Assembly (NCBI RefSeq): GCF_021462265.1
Contig: NZ_JAJONF010000004.1
Span: forward strand, 359,217 to 423,216
Source of the DNA: Streptomyces shenzhenensis
Lineage (GTDB): Bacteria; Actinomycetota; Actinomycetes; Streptomycetales; Streptomycetaceae
Reading direction: 5' to 3'
Length of the DNA: 64,000 nt
Shown piece by piece: positions 25,384 through 34,525 of this stretch (positions within the stretch are counted from its first letter, which is position 1; the number at the start of each line of letters is the position of its first letter). Under the pieces are notes generated by a model. It was given only the letters and a program-made list of their open reading frames with translations. It ran no database searches and had not been told where the DNA came from. Made by a program: the position numbers and the translations under genes.

Positions 25384-27876
25384 ATGAGCAGCCTCTTTGA
25401 CGACAGCTTCCTGGCGAGCCTCCAGGCCCCTCGCGGCCATGACGAGGAACCCCCGCCGCCGCCCGAGGACGAGCACGCTCCGGAGTCGATTCCGGACGAT
25501 CTGTTCGGCGGGAAGTTCGACGTGCCCCCGGACCGGGACGCCTACTACCGCGACGGCGCCGCCCGCCCGGCCTTGGACCCGGCCGCGCTCCTGGAGGGGC
25601 TGAACGAGAACCAGCGGGCGGCGGTCGTGCACGCCGGCTCCCCGCTGCTCATCGTGGCCGGCGCCGGTTCCGGCAAGACGCGCGTGCTCACCCACCGCAT
25701 CGCCCACCTGCTCGGCGCACGCCAGGTGCACCCGGGCCAGATCCTCGCGATCACCTTCACCAACAAGGCCGCGGGCGAGATGAAGGAGCGCGTCGAGCAC
25801 CTCGTGGGCCCGCGCGCGAACGCGATGTGGGTGATGACCTTCCACAGCGCCTGCGTCCGGATCCTGCGCAGGGAGAGCAAGAAGCTCGGCTTCACCTCCT
25901 CCTTCTCGATCTACGACGCGGCCGACTCCAAGCGCCTGATGGCCCTGGTCTGCCGCGACCTGGACCTCGACCCCAAGCGCTACCCGCCCAAGTCGTTCAG
26001 CGCCAAGATCAGCAACCTCAAGAACGAGCTGATCGACGAGGAGGACTTCGCCGCACAGGCGAGCGACGGCTTCGAGAAGACCCTCGCCCAGGCCTACGCG
26101 CTCTACCAGTCGCGGCTGCGCGAGGCGAACGCCCTCGACTTCGACGACCTGATCATGACGACGGTCAACCTGCTGCGCGCCTTCCCGGACGTCGCCGAGC
26201 ACTACCGCCGCCACTTCCGGCACGTCCTGGTCGACGAGTACCAGGACACCAACCACGCCCAGTACGCCCTCGTGCGCGAGCTGGTCGGCACCGGCACGCG
26301 CGCCGACGGCACCGACGTACCGCCCGGCGAGCAGGAGCTGGCGCCCGCCGAGCTGTGCGTCGTGGGCGACGCCGACCAGTCGATCTACGCCTTCCGGGGC
26401 GCGACGATCCGCAACATCCTCCAGTTCGAGGAGGACTACCCGAACGCGACGACGATCCTCCTCGAACAGAACTACCGCTCCACGCAGACGATTCTGAGCG
26501 CCGCCAACGCGGTCATCGAGCGCAACGAGTCCCGCCGCCCGAAGAACCTGTGGACCAACGCGGGCGCGGGTGCGCAGATCACCGGCTACGTCGCCGACAC
26601 CGAGCACGACGAGGCGCAGTTCGTCGCCGACGAGATAGACCGTCTGACGGACGCGGGCGAGGCGAAGGCGGGCGATGTCGCCGTCTTCTACCGCACCAAC
26701 GCGCAGTCCCGTGTCTTCGAGGAGATCTTCATCCGCGTCGGCCTGCCCTACAAGGTCGTCGGCGGCGTCCGCTTCTACGAGCGCAAGGAGGTCCGGGACG
26801 TCCTGGCCTACCTGCGGGTGCTGGCCAACCCGGAGGACTCCGTCCCGCTCCGGCGCATCCTCAACGTCCCCAAGCGCGGTATCGGCGACCGCGCGGAGGC
26901 GATGATCGACGCCCTCGCGCAGCGCGAGAAGATCAGCTTCGCGCAGGCGCTCAAGCGGGTCGACGAGGCGTACGGCATGGCCGCACGGTCGGCGAACGCG
27001 GTCAAGCGGTTCAACACGCTGATGGAGGACCTCCGTACGGTCGTGGAATCCGGCGCCGGACCCGCCACGGTCCTGGAGGCGATCTACGAACGCACCGGAT
27101 ACCTGGCCGAGTTGCAGAACTCGACGGATCCCCAGGACGAGACCCGCATCGAGAACCTCCAGGAACTCGCCTCGGTGGCACTGGAGTTCGAGCAGGAGTC
27201 CGGTGAGGGGGAGCAGCCGGGCGGGCTCGCCGACTTCCTGGAGCGGGTGGCCCTGGTCGCCGACTCCGACCAGATCCCCGACGAGGACGAGAACGGCGAC
27301 GGCGTCATCACCCTGATGACCCTGCACACCGCCAAGGGCCTCGAATTCCCGGTGGTGTTCCTGACCGGCATGGAGGACGGCGTCTTCCCGCACATGCGCG
27401 CCCTCGGCCAGACCAAGGAGCTGGAGGAGGAGCGGCGCCTCGCCTACGTCGGCATCACGCGCGCGCGGGAGCGGCTGTATCTCACCCGGTCGTCGATGCG
27501 CAGCGCCTGGGGCCAGCCGTCGTACAACCCGCCCTCGCGCTTCCTGGAGGAGATCCCGGGCGCGTATCTGGAGTGGAAGCGGACCGGGGCGATGGCGCCG
27601 GTCTCCGCAGGGCCCGCGGCGGGCGTGGCGGCCTCGCTCTCCTCGACCCGCTCGCGCTCCTCGGCGTCGGGCGCGTCGGGCTTCGCCACCCGGCGGACCT
27701 CGGAGAAGCCGGTGGTCTCGCTGGCCGTCGGCGACCGCGTCACCCACGACCAGTTCGGCCTCGGCACGGTCGTCGCGGTCAAGGGCACCGGCGGCAACGC
27801 GGAGGCGACGATCGACTTCGGCGACACCAAGCCGAAGCGGCTGCTGCTGCGGTACGCGCCGGTGGAGAAGCTGTAG
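25384..27876 (+). CDS. pcrA: ATP-dependent DNA helicase PcrA/UvrD
   Basis: A superfamily 1A 3'-5' DNA helicase of 830 residues, acting in nucleotide excision repair and replication restart. Motifs appear in order: Q-motif LNENQRAAV, Walker A VAGAGSGKTRVLTHR, Ia ITFTNKAAGEMKERV, II LVDEYQDTNHAQY, III GDADQSIYAFRGA, IV QNYRSTQ, V TLHTAKGLEFPVVFL and VI YVGITRARERLYL. The C-terminal Tudor-like domain (VGDRVTHDQFGLGTVVAVKG to YAPVEKL) is the RNA-polymerase-contacting part of PcrA. The N-terminal 70 residues are a Pro/Asp-rich extension typical of actinobacteria. The ATG at 25384 directly follows a damage-type promoter. A terminator closes it against the M23 gene. Confidence 0.97.
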   Translation: MSSLFDDSFLASLQAPRGHDEEPPPPPEDEHAPESIPDDLFGGKFDVPPDRDAYYRDGAARPALDPAALLEGLNENQRAAVVHAGSPLLIVAGAGSGKTRVLTHRIAHLLGARQVHPGQILAITFTNKAAGEMKERVEHLVGPRANAMWVMTFHSACVRILRRESKKLGFTSSFSIYDAADSKRLMALVCRDLDLDPKRYPPKSFSAKISNLKNELIDEEDFAAQASDGFEKTLAQAYALYQSRLREANALDFDDLIMTTVNLLRAFPDVAEHYRRHFRHVLVDEYQDTNHAQYALVRELVGTGTRADGTDVPPGEQELAPAELCVVGDADQSIYAFRGATIRNILQFEEDYPNATTILLEQNYRSTQTILSAANAVIERNESRRPKNLWTNAGAGAQITGYVADTEHDEAQFVADEIDRLTDAGEAKAGDVAVFYRTNAQSRVFEEIFIRVGLPYKVVGGVRFYERKEVRDVLAYLRVLANPEDSVPLRRILNVPKRGIGDRAEAMIDALAQREKISFAQALKRVDEAYGMAARSANAVKRFNTLMEDLRTVVESGAGPATVLEAIYERTGYLAELQNSTDPQDETRIENLQELASVALEFEQESGEGEQPGGLADFLERVALVADSDQIPDEDENGDGVITLMTLHTAKGLEFPVVFLTGMEDGVFPHMRALGQTKELEEERRLAYVGITRARERLYLTRSSMRSAWGQPSYNPPSRFLEEIPGAYLEWKRTGAMAPVSAGPAAGVAASLSSTRSRSSASGASGFATRRTSEKPVVSLAVGDRVTHDQFGLGTVVAVKGTGGNAEATIDFGDTKPKRLLLRYAPVEKL

Positions 27877-27890
27877 CGGAGGAAGGCGCG

Positions 27891-27925
27891 GTACCGGGCC
27901 CCGCAGCGGCGGGGCCCACCGGGGT
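27891..27925. terminator. Bidirectional terminator between pcrA and M23 gene
   Basis: GGGCCCCGC (27896-27904) and GCGGGGCCC (27909-27917) form a perfect stem with a 4-base loop, and the flanks (TACC and GGTA) can lengthen it past mismatches. It lies between convergent genes. Confidence 0.75.
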
Positions 27926-27934
27926 ACGGCCAGG

Positions 27935-29356
27935 TCAGGTCGGGTCGAGTCCGTGGCTGCGCAGCCAGGGCAGCGGGTCTATGGCGGCACCACCGGCCGG
28001 CCGCACCTCGAAGTGCAGATGCGGGCCGGTCGAGTTGCCGGAGTTGCCGGAGAACGCGATCGGATCGCCGGCCTTCACCGTCGTACCGGGGGCGACGCGG
28101 TACGACGAGAGGTGGCAGTACCACGTCTCCGTGCCGTCCTTCGCCGTCACGATCATCATGTTGCCGTAGGCGCTGTTCCACTTGGTGGAGACGACGCCGT
28201 CGGTCGCGGCCATCACCGTCGTGCCGTAGGAGACGGGGAAGTCGATGCCCGTGTGGACGGACATCCAGTTCACGCCGGCCTGACCGAAGTAGGCGCTGAG
28301 TCCTCGCTGGGTGACCGGGAGGACGTACTTCGGGCGCAGCCGCTCCTTGCGGGCCGCCTCCGCCGCCGCCTTCTTCTTCTCGGTCTCCTGCTGGGCCTTG
28401 AGGTCGATGCGCTCCTGCGTCCGGCTGGCCCGGTCGGCGAAGTCGTCGGCGCCCGCCGAGAGCGTCCTCAGCTGGGCGTCCAGCTTGCTGTTGGCGGCGG
28501 ACGGTTTCACGGACTGCGCGTCGGAGGCGGAGGCCGTGGTGTCCTTGCCGTCGTCGGTCAGGCTGCCGACGGAGGCGGCCGCGATCCCGGCGACCCCCAT
28601 CACGCACACGGAGGGCACGGCGACGGTCAGCAGCGCGGACCGCTTGGGAGGCGTACGGCGACGGGAGCGCGCCCCCGCGCGGGAGCCGGCGCGGGTCGCC
28701 GCCGCCGACGCGGCCGGGGTGACCTCTTCCTGGCCCTCCAGCAATGGCATTACCGCAGGTAGCTCACCGGTGGCGGCCAACTCCCCGTCGTGCGGGAAGT
28801 CCTCAGCGGGCTCCTCGAACTCCGCGTAGGGACGGTCGTGCTCGGGCTCGGCATGCTGCGCCTGCGCCGGGGTGCCGTCGGAGTTCCACTGCGTGGCGTC
28901 GTACCCGCCGGTGTCGAAGGCCTGGGTGCCCCACTCCCACTGCTGGGTCGCACCGGCCAGGCCCGACTGGTCGGGCTGGAGCCAGGCGCTCGCGTCCCAG
29001 TGGCCGCTGGTGTCGGCGACCGTCTCCTGCGCCGGAACGGTCCACGCGGTGCTGTCATAGGCGCCGGAGTCGTAGGCGGCGTGGTGCTGGGCCGCGTACG
29101 GGTCGTAGTTCAGGGTCTGGCCGCCGGCCGTCTGCCACTGCGTGGCGTCGTATCCGCCGGTGGCCTGGCCCTCGCCCGGAAGGCTGCCGAAGAGCGGGTC
29201 GCTGTGGAACGAAGCGCCGGCGGCGGTGTGATCGCCGTACGCGGTGAAGTCGCCGTACTGGGCTTCCTGGCTGCCGTACGGCGCGTAGTGCGCCGGATCG
29301 GCGTCGGAAGCCGGGGCCGGGGTGGTCATGGTCCCCGACGGGTGACGGTCGTTCAC
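27935..29356 (-). CDS. M23 family metallopeptidase (LytM-type), membrane-anchored
   Basis: A 473-residue wall endopeptidase. The first ~210 residues are an unusual Gln/Tyr/Asp-rich low-complexity cytoplasmic region (repeats like GGYDATQW and AYDSGAYDSTAW). A basic stretch, then one transmembrane helix at about 250-270 (LLTVAVPSVCVMGVAGIAAA), follows. A coiled coil (RTQERIDLKAQQETEKKKAA) leads to the M23 domain: HTGIDFPVSYGTTVMAATDG gives the Zn ligand His and Asp, and GPHLHFEVRP the HxH. It acts on peptidoglycan cross-links outside the membrane. The start is the GTG at 29356 after an A/G-rich ribosome site. Convergent to pcrA. Confidence 0.9.
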   Translation of the reverse strand: MNDRHPSGTMTTPAPASDADPAHYAPYGSQEAQYGDFTAYGDHTAAGASFHSDPLFGSLPGEGQATGGYDATQWQTAGGQTLNYDPYAAQHHAAYDSGAYDSTAWTVPAQETVADTSGHWDASAWLQPDQSGLAGATQQWEWGTQAFDTGGYDATQWNSDGTPAQAQHAEPEHDRPYAEFEEPAEDFPHDGELAATGELPAVMPLLEGQEEVTPAASAAATRAGSRAGARSRRRTPPKRSALLTVAVPSVCVMGVAGIAAASVGSLTDDGKDTTASASDAQSVKPSAANSKLDAQLRTLSAGADDFADRASRTQERIDLKAQQETEKKKAAAEAARKERLRPKYVLPVTQRGLSAYFGQAGVNWMSVHTGIDFPVSYGTTVMAATDGVVSTKWNSAYGNMMIVTAKDGTETWYCHLSSYRVAPGTTVKAGDPIAFSGNSGNSTGPHLHFEVRPAGGAAIDPLPWLRSHGLDPT

Positions 29357-29544
29357 CAACTTCTCTTTCGCCTCGACAACAGGGGCTGCCAGAGCAGTGC
29401 GGCGACTGTACCCGGCGGTATGCGGGCGCGACAATCTTCAACAGGTTTCGCTGTTTCGGGAAACGGGCATTCGGCCGTGTTTCGGGGGACGGCGGGCGCG
29501 GGTTTGGCCTTGTGTTCGAGGATTGTTCGATGTGGCGACCGTTC

Positions 29545-30408
29545 TCAGGCCACCGTCAGACCGCCCGCTGCCCGCTCCTGCGGATGTGTTTCGTCGAGGG
29601 CCTGCCGTATGCCGGTCGCGACCGCCGGGTGGACGGGCAGGGCGAGGTGGCCGATCCCGGTCACCCGCACGTTCGTCGCCATCAGGTCCGGGTGGTCGAT
29701 ACGGGCCGTCTCCACCGGCTCCATCACGGAGTCGAGGTCGCTCCAGAAGCTCACGAACCGGGTACGGCAGCCGGGCGCGGGCCGGGCCAGCTCCTCGATC
29801 ACCCGCGAACCGGGGCGCATCTGCCGCACGATCGGGTGCGCGTCGGCGAGCGGCACCGCCCGGGTGCCTGCGTGCGGGGTGCCGAGTGTCACCAGGGTGC
29901 GGACACGCAGGTCCCCGCCGAGGCACTGGACGTAGAACCGCGCGATCAGCCCGCCGAGACTGTGTCCGACGATGTCGACCTGGCCGGAGCCGGTGCGCTC
30001 GCAGATCTCCTCTATGTGCCGGCCGAGCAGTTCGGCGGCGGTGCGGATGTCGCAGGTCAGCGGTGAGTAGTTGAGCGACTCGACGCGCTGGCCGCCGTGC
30101 TGGGCGAGGGCGCGGCGCAGCAGGACGAAGACCGAGCGGTTGTCGATGAAGCCGTGCAGCAGCACGACCGGCGGGGCCGCCCGGACCGGCAGCCGGGCCG
30201 TGCCCCCGGGCTCCGCGGACGGTACCGGCGGTACGGGCGGGCGGCGCTCCGGGGTGAGGCCCGTCGGGTAGAGCAGCAGATGCCCGGCCAGGATCGCGGC
30301 CTCCAGGGCGGTCGACTTCAGGAGGGCCAGCGACAGGCCGGCGAGCCTGCCGGGCGCGAGGCGGCGGCAGAACGGGAGAAAGGGCTCCAGTGCCCCGGTG
30401 ACCTTCAT
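29545..30408 (-). CDS. Alpha/beta-hydrolase (triacylglycerol lipase/PGAP1-like)
   Basis: A 287-residue lipase-type alpha/beta hydrolase. The oxyanion-hole HG is in [16 protein letters not shown] and the nucleophile elbow is [17 protein letters not shown] (GHSLG). A later Asp ([12 protein letters not shown]) and His ([11 protein letters not shown]) complete a plausible triad. The N-terminal hydrophobic part ([14 protein letters not shown]) may be a signal anchor. The family cleaves lipid esters; the substrate is unknown. The start is the ATG at 30408 with GGAGG 8-12 bp upstream. It is monocistronic and divergent from icmB across 320 bp. Confidence 0.86.
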   Translation of the reverse strand: MKVTGALEPFLPFCRRLAPGRLAGLSLALLKSTALEAAILAGHLLLYPTGLTPERRPPVPPVPSAEPGGTARLPVRAAPPVVLLHGFIDNRSVFVLLRRALAQHGGQRVESLNYSPLTCDIRTAAELLGRHIEEICERTGSGQVDIVGHSLGGLIARFYVQCLGGDLRVRTLVTLGTPHAGTRAVPLADAHPIVRQMRPGSRVIEELARPAPGCRTRFVSFWSDLDSVMEPVETARIDHPDLMATNVRVTGIGHLALPVHPAVATGIRQALDETHPQERAAGGLTVA

Positions 30409-30729
30409 CGGCCGACCTCCTGTCGGCACGCCGAGGACGGCTCCGTCCCCCGTGTGCCCTCATGGGGAGGCCGGGCGAAGGCGGCGGGGCGGGGTGCGAC
30501 GACCTGCCGTGTCGCATGCCCGTGCTGTCCCCGCGGACCACGCTGCGGCTCCCTGACGTGTCCCGCTGTGTGTGATTTCCCCCTCTGTAACCTCCGCGAA
30601 ACGGCCGGTTGCGGGATGCTGGAGATAACGTTCGTTCACTTGCGACGGGTGGCGGAACGCGCCGAATGTGCGGTACTTCTCGGTACGGATGGATGTTGGC
30701 GTGTTCGTTTCATGGTCATGGAGGCAGTG
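30409..30729. other. Divergent intergenic region, no gene seen
   Basis: About 320 bp between the hydrolase and icmB starts. It is less GC-rich near 30625-30720, where promoters are likely. TAACCT (about 30590) and TAACGT (about 30626) are -10-like, but no full promoter can be fixed. No coding sequence or strong hairpin is seen. Confidence 0.35.
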
Positions 30730-31146
30730 ATGGGTGTGGCAGCCGGCCCGATCCGTGTGGTGGTGGCCAAACCGGGGCTCGACGGCCACGACCGCGGGGC
30801 CAAGGTCATCGCGCGGGCGCTGCGCGACGCGGGCATGGAGGTCATCTACACCGGGCTCCACCAGACGCCGGAGCAGATCGTCGACACGGCCATCCAGGAG
30901 GACGCCGACGCCATCGGCCTCTCCATCCTCTCCGGCGCCCACAACACGCTGTTCGCCGCGGTGATCGACCTCCTCAAGGAGCGCGACGCCGAGGACATCC
31001 TCGTCTTCGGCGGCGGCATCATCCCCGAGGACGACATCGCCCCCCTCAAGGAGAAGGGCGTCGCCGCGATCTTCACTCCGGGCGCGACCACGGCGTCGAT
31101 CGTGGAATGGGTCCGGGAGAACGTGCGGCAGCCGACGGAGGCGTAG
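30730..31146 (+). CDS. icmB: Acyl-CoA mutase cobalamin-binding small subunit (isobutyryl-CoA mutase type)
   Basis: A 138-residue stand-alone cobalamin-binding domain that partners a large mutase subunit interconverting isobutyryl- and n-butyryl-CoA. The B12 'base-off/His-on' motif is Asp18-Gly-His20-x-x-Gly23 in [30 protein letters not shown] and [13 protein letters not shown] complete the nucleotide-tail cleft. The ATG at 30730 has GGAGG upstream at about 30719. Upstream codons in frame are not protein-like. No large subunit gene (icmA) is in the window, as in S. coelicolor where icmA and icmB are separate (from memory). Methylmalonyl-type use is the alternative. Confidence 0.9.
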   Translation: MGVAAGPIRVVVAKPGLDGHDRGAKVIARALRDAGMEVIYTGLHQTPEQIVDTAIQEDADAIGLSILSGAHNTLFAAVIDLLKERDAEDILVFGGGIIPEDDIAPLKEKGVAAIFTPGATTASIVEWVRENVRQPTEA

Positions 31147-31261
31147 GCCGCGTTCGCCGGGGCCGGCTTCGGTGGTGGGGGCGTGGGCGTGGCGTCGGCA
31201 TCGGCTGCGGCGCCGTCGTGGCTGGTCGCGCCCACGCGGCGGCAGCCGCACACCAAAGACG

Positions 31262-31280
31262 GCCCCGCCCCCTGCGGGGC
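31262..31280. terminator. Short stem-loop between convergent genes
   Basis: GCCCCGC (31262-31268) pairs with GCGGGGC (31274-31280) around a 5-base loop, 5 bp before the DUF5691 stop on the minus side and 115 bp after icmB. Confidence 0.5.
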
Positions 31281-31284
31281 GCAT

Positions 31285-32877
31285 TCAACTCCCCGGCGTG
31301 TCCAGTTCCGTGAGCATCGCCGCCCGTAGTCGGAGTGTTGTCACCAGGCGCTGGAACGCCTCCGCCCAGTAGCCGCCGGCGCCCGGTGACGCGTCCTCGC
31401 GTTCGTCCGGTATCGCGAGGAGCGCGTCCAGGCGGCCGGCTTCCGCGGGATCCAGGCAGCGCTCGGCCAGGCCCATCACCCCGCTGAAGCTCCACGGGTA
31501 ACTCCCCGCGTCGCGCGCGATGTTGAGGGCGTCCACCACGGACCGGCCGAGCGGCGCGGACCACGGTACGGCGCAGACGCCGAGCAGCTGGAACGCCTCC
31601 GACAGACCGTGCGCCGCGATGAAGCCGGCCACCCAGCCGGCCCGCTCCTCGCCGTCCAGCGTGCCCAGCAGCTTGGCACGCTCGGCCAGGGACACCGCGC
31701 CCGGACCGCCGGCCTCCGGTGCCGCCGGAACGCCGAGCAGCGCTCTCGCCCACTCGGCGTCCCGCTGCCGCACGGCGGCCCGGCACCAGGCCGCGTGCAG
31801 CTCGCCCTGCCAGCCGTCCGCCACCGGCAGAGCCACGATCTCCGCGGGCGTCCGGCCGCCGAGCCGGGCCGGCCAGGTGACGAGCGGGGCCGCCTCCACC
31901 AACTGCCCCAGCCACCACGACCGTTCGCCGCGCCCGGCGGGCGGTTTGGCCACGACGCCGTCGCGCTCCATCCCCGGGTCGCACTCCGGCGGTGCCTCCA
32001 CCGCGATCACCGGCCCGTCCCCGGTGTGGTCGACCGCCACGCAGGCACCGGCCCGCACCGCCATCCGCCCGGCGAGCGCCGAGCCGGGCAGCGCGGACAG
32101 CAGCTCCGCCGCCGTCGTCCGCACGTTACGGCTCCGGTCCGACAGCGCCTGCTCCAGGAACGGCTCGTCCCCGGCGGCCAGTCCGGTGCGCAGCGAGTCG
32201 AGGAACATCAGCCGGTCCTCGGCCCGCTCCGTCGCCCAGGTCCCGGCCAGCAGCTCGCGCGCCGCCTCGGGCGCCCGGGACCGGAGCGCGGCCAGCAGCG
32301 CGACCCGCTCGGCGAACAGCCCCTCCTGCCACAGCTGCCCTGTCGCGTCGGTGTCCTCGGGGTCGGGCAGGGCCGCGCCGCCGCCCGGGGCCGCACGCAG
32401 GGCGAACCGCCAGTCCTGGTTGAACCGGGCCAGCCACAGGCCGCGCGGTCCGGCGAAGGCCAGCGCGGCGGGCCGCAGGTCGGTACGGCCCCGGGCCGCG
32501 TCCAGCAGCGCGGGCAGCGTCTGCGGGGGCGCGGCGAACCCACGCGCGTTGGCCGCCGCGAGCCACTGCGGCAGCAGCTCCATCAGGTCGGGCGAGGTGC
32601 CCCGGCGGCCGCCGGCCGGGGTGCCGGGGCGGTCGGCCAGCAGCATCGCCAGCCTGCGTGCCGCGGCGGGCGGCGGCGCGGGGCGCGGATCCTCCGGGGC
32701 CGGCTCGGGGCGGCGGGCTGCCGGTGCCGGACGCAGTCCCGCCCGTCGCCTTACGGTCGCCACGGCCGCCTCGTCCAGCAGGGCCACCGGAGCCTCGCGG
32801 CCCGGCGCGCCGGTCGCGGGCGGACGCCGGTCCGTGCCCAGCAGGGCCGTGGTGACGAGATCCTCCCAAGCGGTCAC
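31285..32877 (-). CDS. DUF5691 family protein
   Basis: A 530-residue soluble protein, Ala/Leu/Arg-rich and largely helical. The N-terminal WEDLVTTALLGTDRRPPAT is the family's signature-like start. The body is built of HEAT-like helical pairs (ALLAALRSRAPEAARELLAG; LEQALSDRSRNVRTTAAELL). There are no catalytic motifs. It lies 160 bp downstream of the SWIM gene on the same strand and probably forms a unit with it. DUF5691 genes are recurrent neighbours of SWIM, MoxR and VWA genes in actinobacteria, so it is likely a scaffold or adaptor of that module; this is inferred from context. Confidence 0.8.
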   Translation of the reverse strand: MTAWEDLVTTALLGTDRRPPATGAPGREAPVALLDEAAVATVRRRAGLRPAPAARRPEPAPEDPRPAPPPAAARRLAMLLADRPGTPAGGRRGTSPDLMELLPQWLAAANARGFAAPPQTLPALLDAARGRTDLRPAALAFAGPRGLWLARFNQDWRFALRAAPGGGAALPDPEDTDATGQLWQEGLFAERVALLAALRSRAPEAARELLAGTWATERAEDRLMFLDSLRTGLAAGDEPFLEQALSDRSRNVRTTAAELLSALPGSALAGRMAVRAGACVAVDHTGDGPVIAVEAPPECDPGMERDGVVAKPPAGRGERSWWLGQLVEAAPLVTWPARLGGRTPAEIVALPVADGWQGELHAAWCRAAVRQRDAEWARALLGVPAAPEAGGPGAVSLAERAKLLGTLDGEERAGWVAGFIAAHGLSEAFQLLGVCAVPWSAPLGRSVVDALNIARDAGSYPWSFSGVMGLAERCLDPAEAGRLDALLAIPDEREDASPGAGGYWAEAFQRLVTTLRLRAAMLTELDTPGS

Positions 32878-33037
32878 GGGGCTTCCTTTCCGCGAGTTAT
32901 ATGAGTTGTGCCAGTTGCGGGAGTTTTGTGGGTTGCCGGAGTTGCATGCGTTGCACGGGCTGCGAGGGTTTCGCGATTTCCGTGGGTTCCGCGATTTCTG
33001 TGACCAGCGCCGCGGGGCGGTTCGGGGGCCGGCCGGG

Positions 33038-34393
33038 TCAGCACAGCGGCACCGCCTCGCCCGCTTTCTCCGGCCAGGCCGTCAGCGGGGTGAAGCCGCG
33101 GTGGCCGCACTCGCCGAAGACCGTGACCGGGGCGCCGCCCGAGAGCGCGACGAGCCGCCACAGGCCCGGCCCGGAGCGGGCGGCGGGAGCAAGGGGCAGC
33201 GCCGATTCGCCGTCCGCGTCCGCGAGTTGCCAGGAGTCGCCGTCCGGGACGGGCACGACCCGGTCCAGCGTCACCGGCACCGACTCCAGCCACGGGTCCT
33301 CGCGCAGCGACTCCCCGTACCGGGCCGCCGCCCGTGCCGTCGGTACGCCCGGCGGCCGTATCGGCAGGGGCGCGGGGCTGGCGAACCGCTCGCCCAGTGC
33401 CGCCCGGTGCCCGCCCGCGCCCGGGTAGGCGGACAGCTCCGCCTCCAGAGCGAGGCCGACCGGCAGTGCCAATTCGGGGGTGCGGCCGGCCGCGCCGTAG
33501 GAGAGGAGCAGCGCCGCACGGCCCGAGTCGGCGCCATGCAGCCAGATCCGGCGGGTCGTCAGCTTCGCGTCCGCCGTGTCGTACTGGGCGAGGACCAGCC
33601 AGCGGTCGCGCACCGGCGGGCCGTCCGCCGGTGCGGGCAGGCCGACACGGGAGCGGACCGTGGCCGCGAGGCCCGCCGGGAGCCGGTCGCGGCGCAGCCA
33701 GCCCTGGTCGAGGAGGTGCAGCAGCGCGTACTCCTCCAGCAGCCGCACCGGCCAGCCCGGACCCGAGCCCGGTATGGCCCCCAACTCCCTCACCCGTGCC
33801 GCGAGTCCGGGCGCCTGCGCGTCGACCATGCGGGCCGCCGTCTCCTCCCAGAGTCCGTACCCCGCCTGCTCGGCCGCGGCCAGTCCGCCGCGCAGCAGGT
33901 CGGACAGGCGCTGCTCCAGCTCCGTGGCGCCCGCCGTGACCCGCTCGGCCCGCTTGTCCGCCCGGCGCCGGGCCGCCTCGGGGTCACCAGCGGCCGGGGA
34001 ACTCCCGCCGACCGTCACCCGTTTGTCCTCCGCACGCCGGCGTCTGCCCGCGAGCCACTGCTCGGCCCAGTCCGGCGCCTGTTCCACCGTCGGCACCGTG
34101 TCGTCCCCGCCCGCCCAGAGCAGAAGCAGTCCGAGGGCGTGCTTGCAGGGGAACTTCCGGCTCGGACAACTGCACTTGTAGGCGGGACCCGCCGGGTCGG
34201 CGATGTCCACGATCGTCTGGTACGGCTTGCTGCCGCTGCCCTTGCACAGTCCCCATACCGTCCCCTCCTCGCAACTCCCGGCCCCGGACCACGGCCCCGC
34301 CGCTCCGAGTCTGCTTCCCGCTTTGCGTGACGCGGCGTCAGGCGCCAAGGCCAGCACCTGGTCCGCACTCCAGCGCACCCCCTGCTGAGTCAT
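33038..34393 (-). CDS. SWIM zinc-finger protein
   Basis: A 451-residue protein whose N-terminal part holds a SWIM zinc finger: Cys74-x-Cys76-x6-Cys83-x-His85 (YKCSCPSRKFPCKHALGLLL), a fold that binds DNA or proteins. The preceding GSGSKPYQTIVDI is also typical. After a charged helix (EQWLAGRRRRAEDKR) comes a roughly 300-residue helical/beta region without known motifs. The ATG at 34393 is 7 bp after a TACCTT -10 that belongs to a PafBC-type promoter, so it should be leaderless and DNA-damage responsive. Divergent from the MoxR operon. Confidence 0.87.
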   Translation of the reverse strand: MTQQGVRWSADQVLALAPDAASRKAGSRLGAAGPWSGAGSCEEGTVWGLCKGSGSKPYQTIVDIADPAGPAYKCSCPSRKFPCKHALGLLLLWAGGDDTVPTVEQAPDWAEQWLAGRRRRAEDKRVTVGGSSPAAGDPEAARRRADKRAERVTAGATELEQRLSDLLRGGLAAAEQAGYGLWEETAARMVDAQAPGLAARVRELGAIPGSGPGWPVRLLEEYALLHLLDQGWLRRDRLPAGLAATVRSRVGLPAPADGPPVRDRWLVLAQYDTADAKLTTRRIWLHGADSGRAALLLSYGAAGRTPELALPVGLALEAELSAYPGAGGHRAALGERFASPAPLPIRPPGVPTARAAARYGESLREDPWLESVPVTLDRVVPVPDGDSWQLADADGESALPLAPAARSGPGLWRLVALSGGAPVTVFGECGHRGFTPLTAWPEKAGEAVPLC

Positions 34394-34400
34394 GTCATCG

Positions 34401-34423
34401 AAGGTAGATCCCGCCACTGACAA
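34401..34423 (-). promoter_or_regulatory. PafBC-type damage promoter of the SWIM gene
   Basis: Read on the minus strand: TTGTCAGTG (34415-34423), 8 bp, TACCTT (34401-34406), 7 bp, ATG. Element, spacing and -10 all match the RecA-independent damage promoter pattern. Confidence 0.75.
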
Positions 34424-34468
34424 TCGCCCCGGCTGGAGTGTTTGTGCAGGTCAGAGCGATTGTCAGTG
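34415..34468. repeat. 13-bp perfect inverted repeat in divergent promoter
   Basis: CACTGACAATCGC (34415-34427) and GCGATTGTCAGTG (34456-34468) are perfect inverses, 28 bp apart. Each arm contains TTGTCAGTG pointing outward, one toward each gene set. On the plus side the -10 at the N8 position is CACGGT, a poor match. Confidence 0.85.
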
Positions 34469-34525
34469 GGGTGGTGCACGGTGGACACCAGATCCGAACC
34501 GGCCGAGCTGGAGGGGGCCTCAGCC

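Noticed and set aside
31520..34330. A 936-codon plus-strand frame opposite the DUF5691 and SWIM genes
   Set aside because: Ser/Arg/Pro-rich antisense composition, while the minus frames carry the SWIM motif and normal protein composition.
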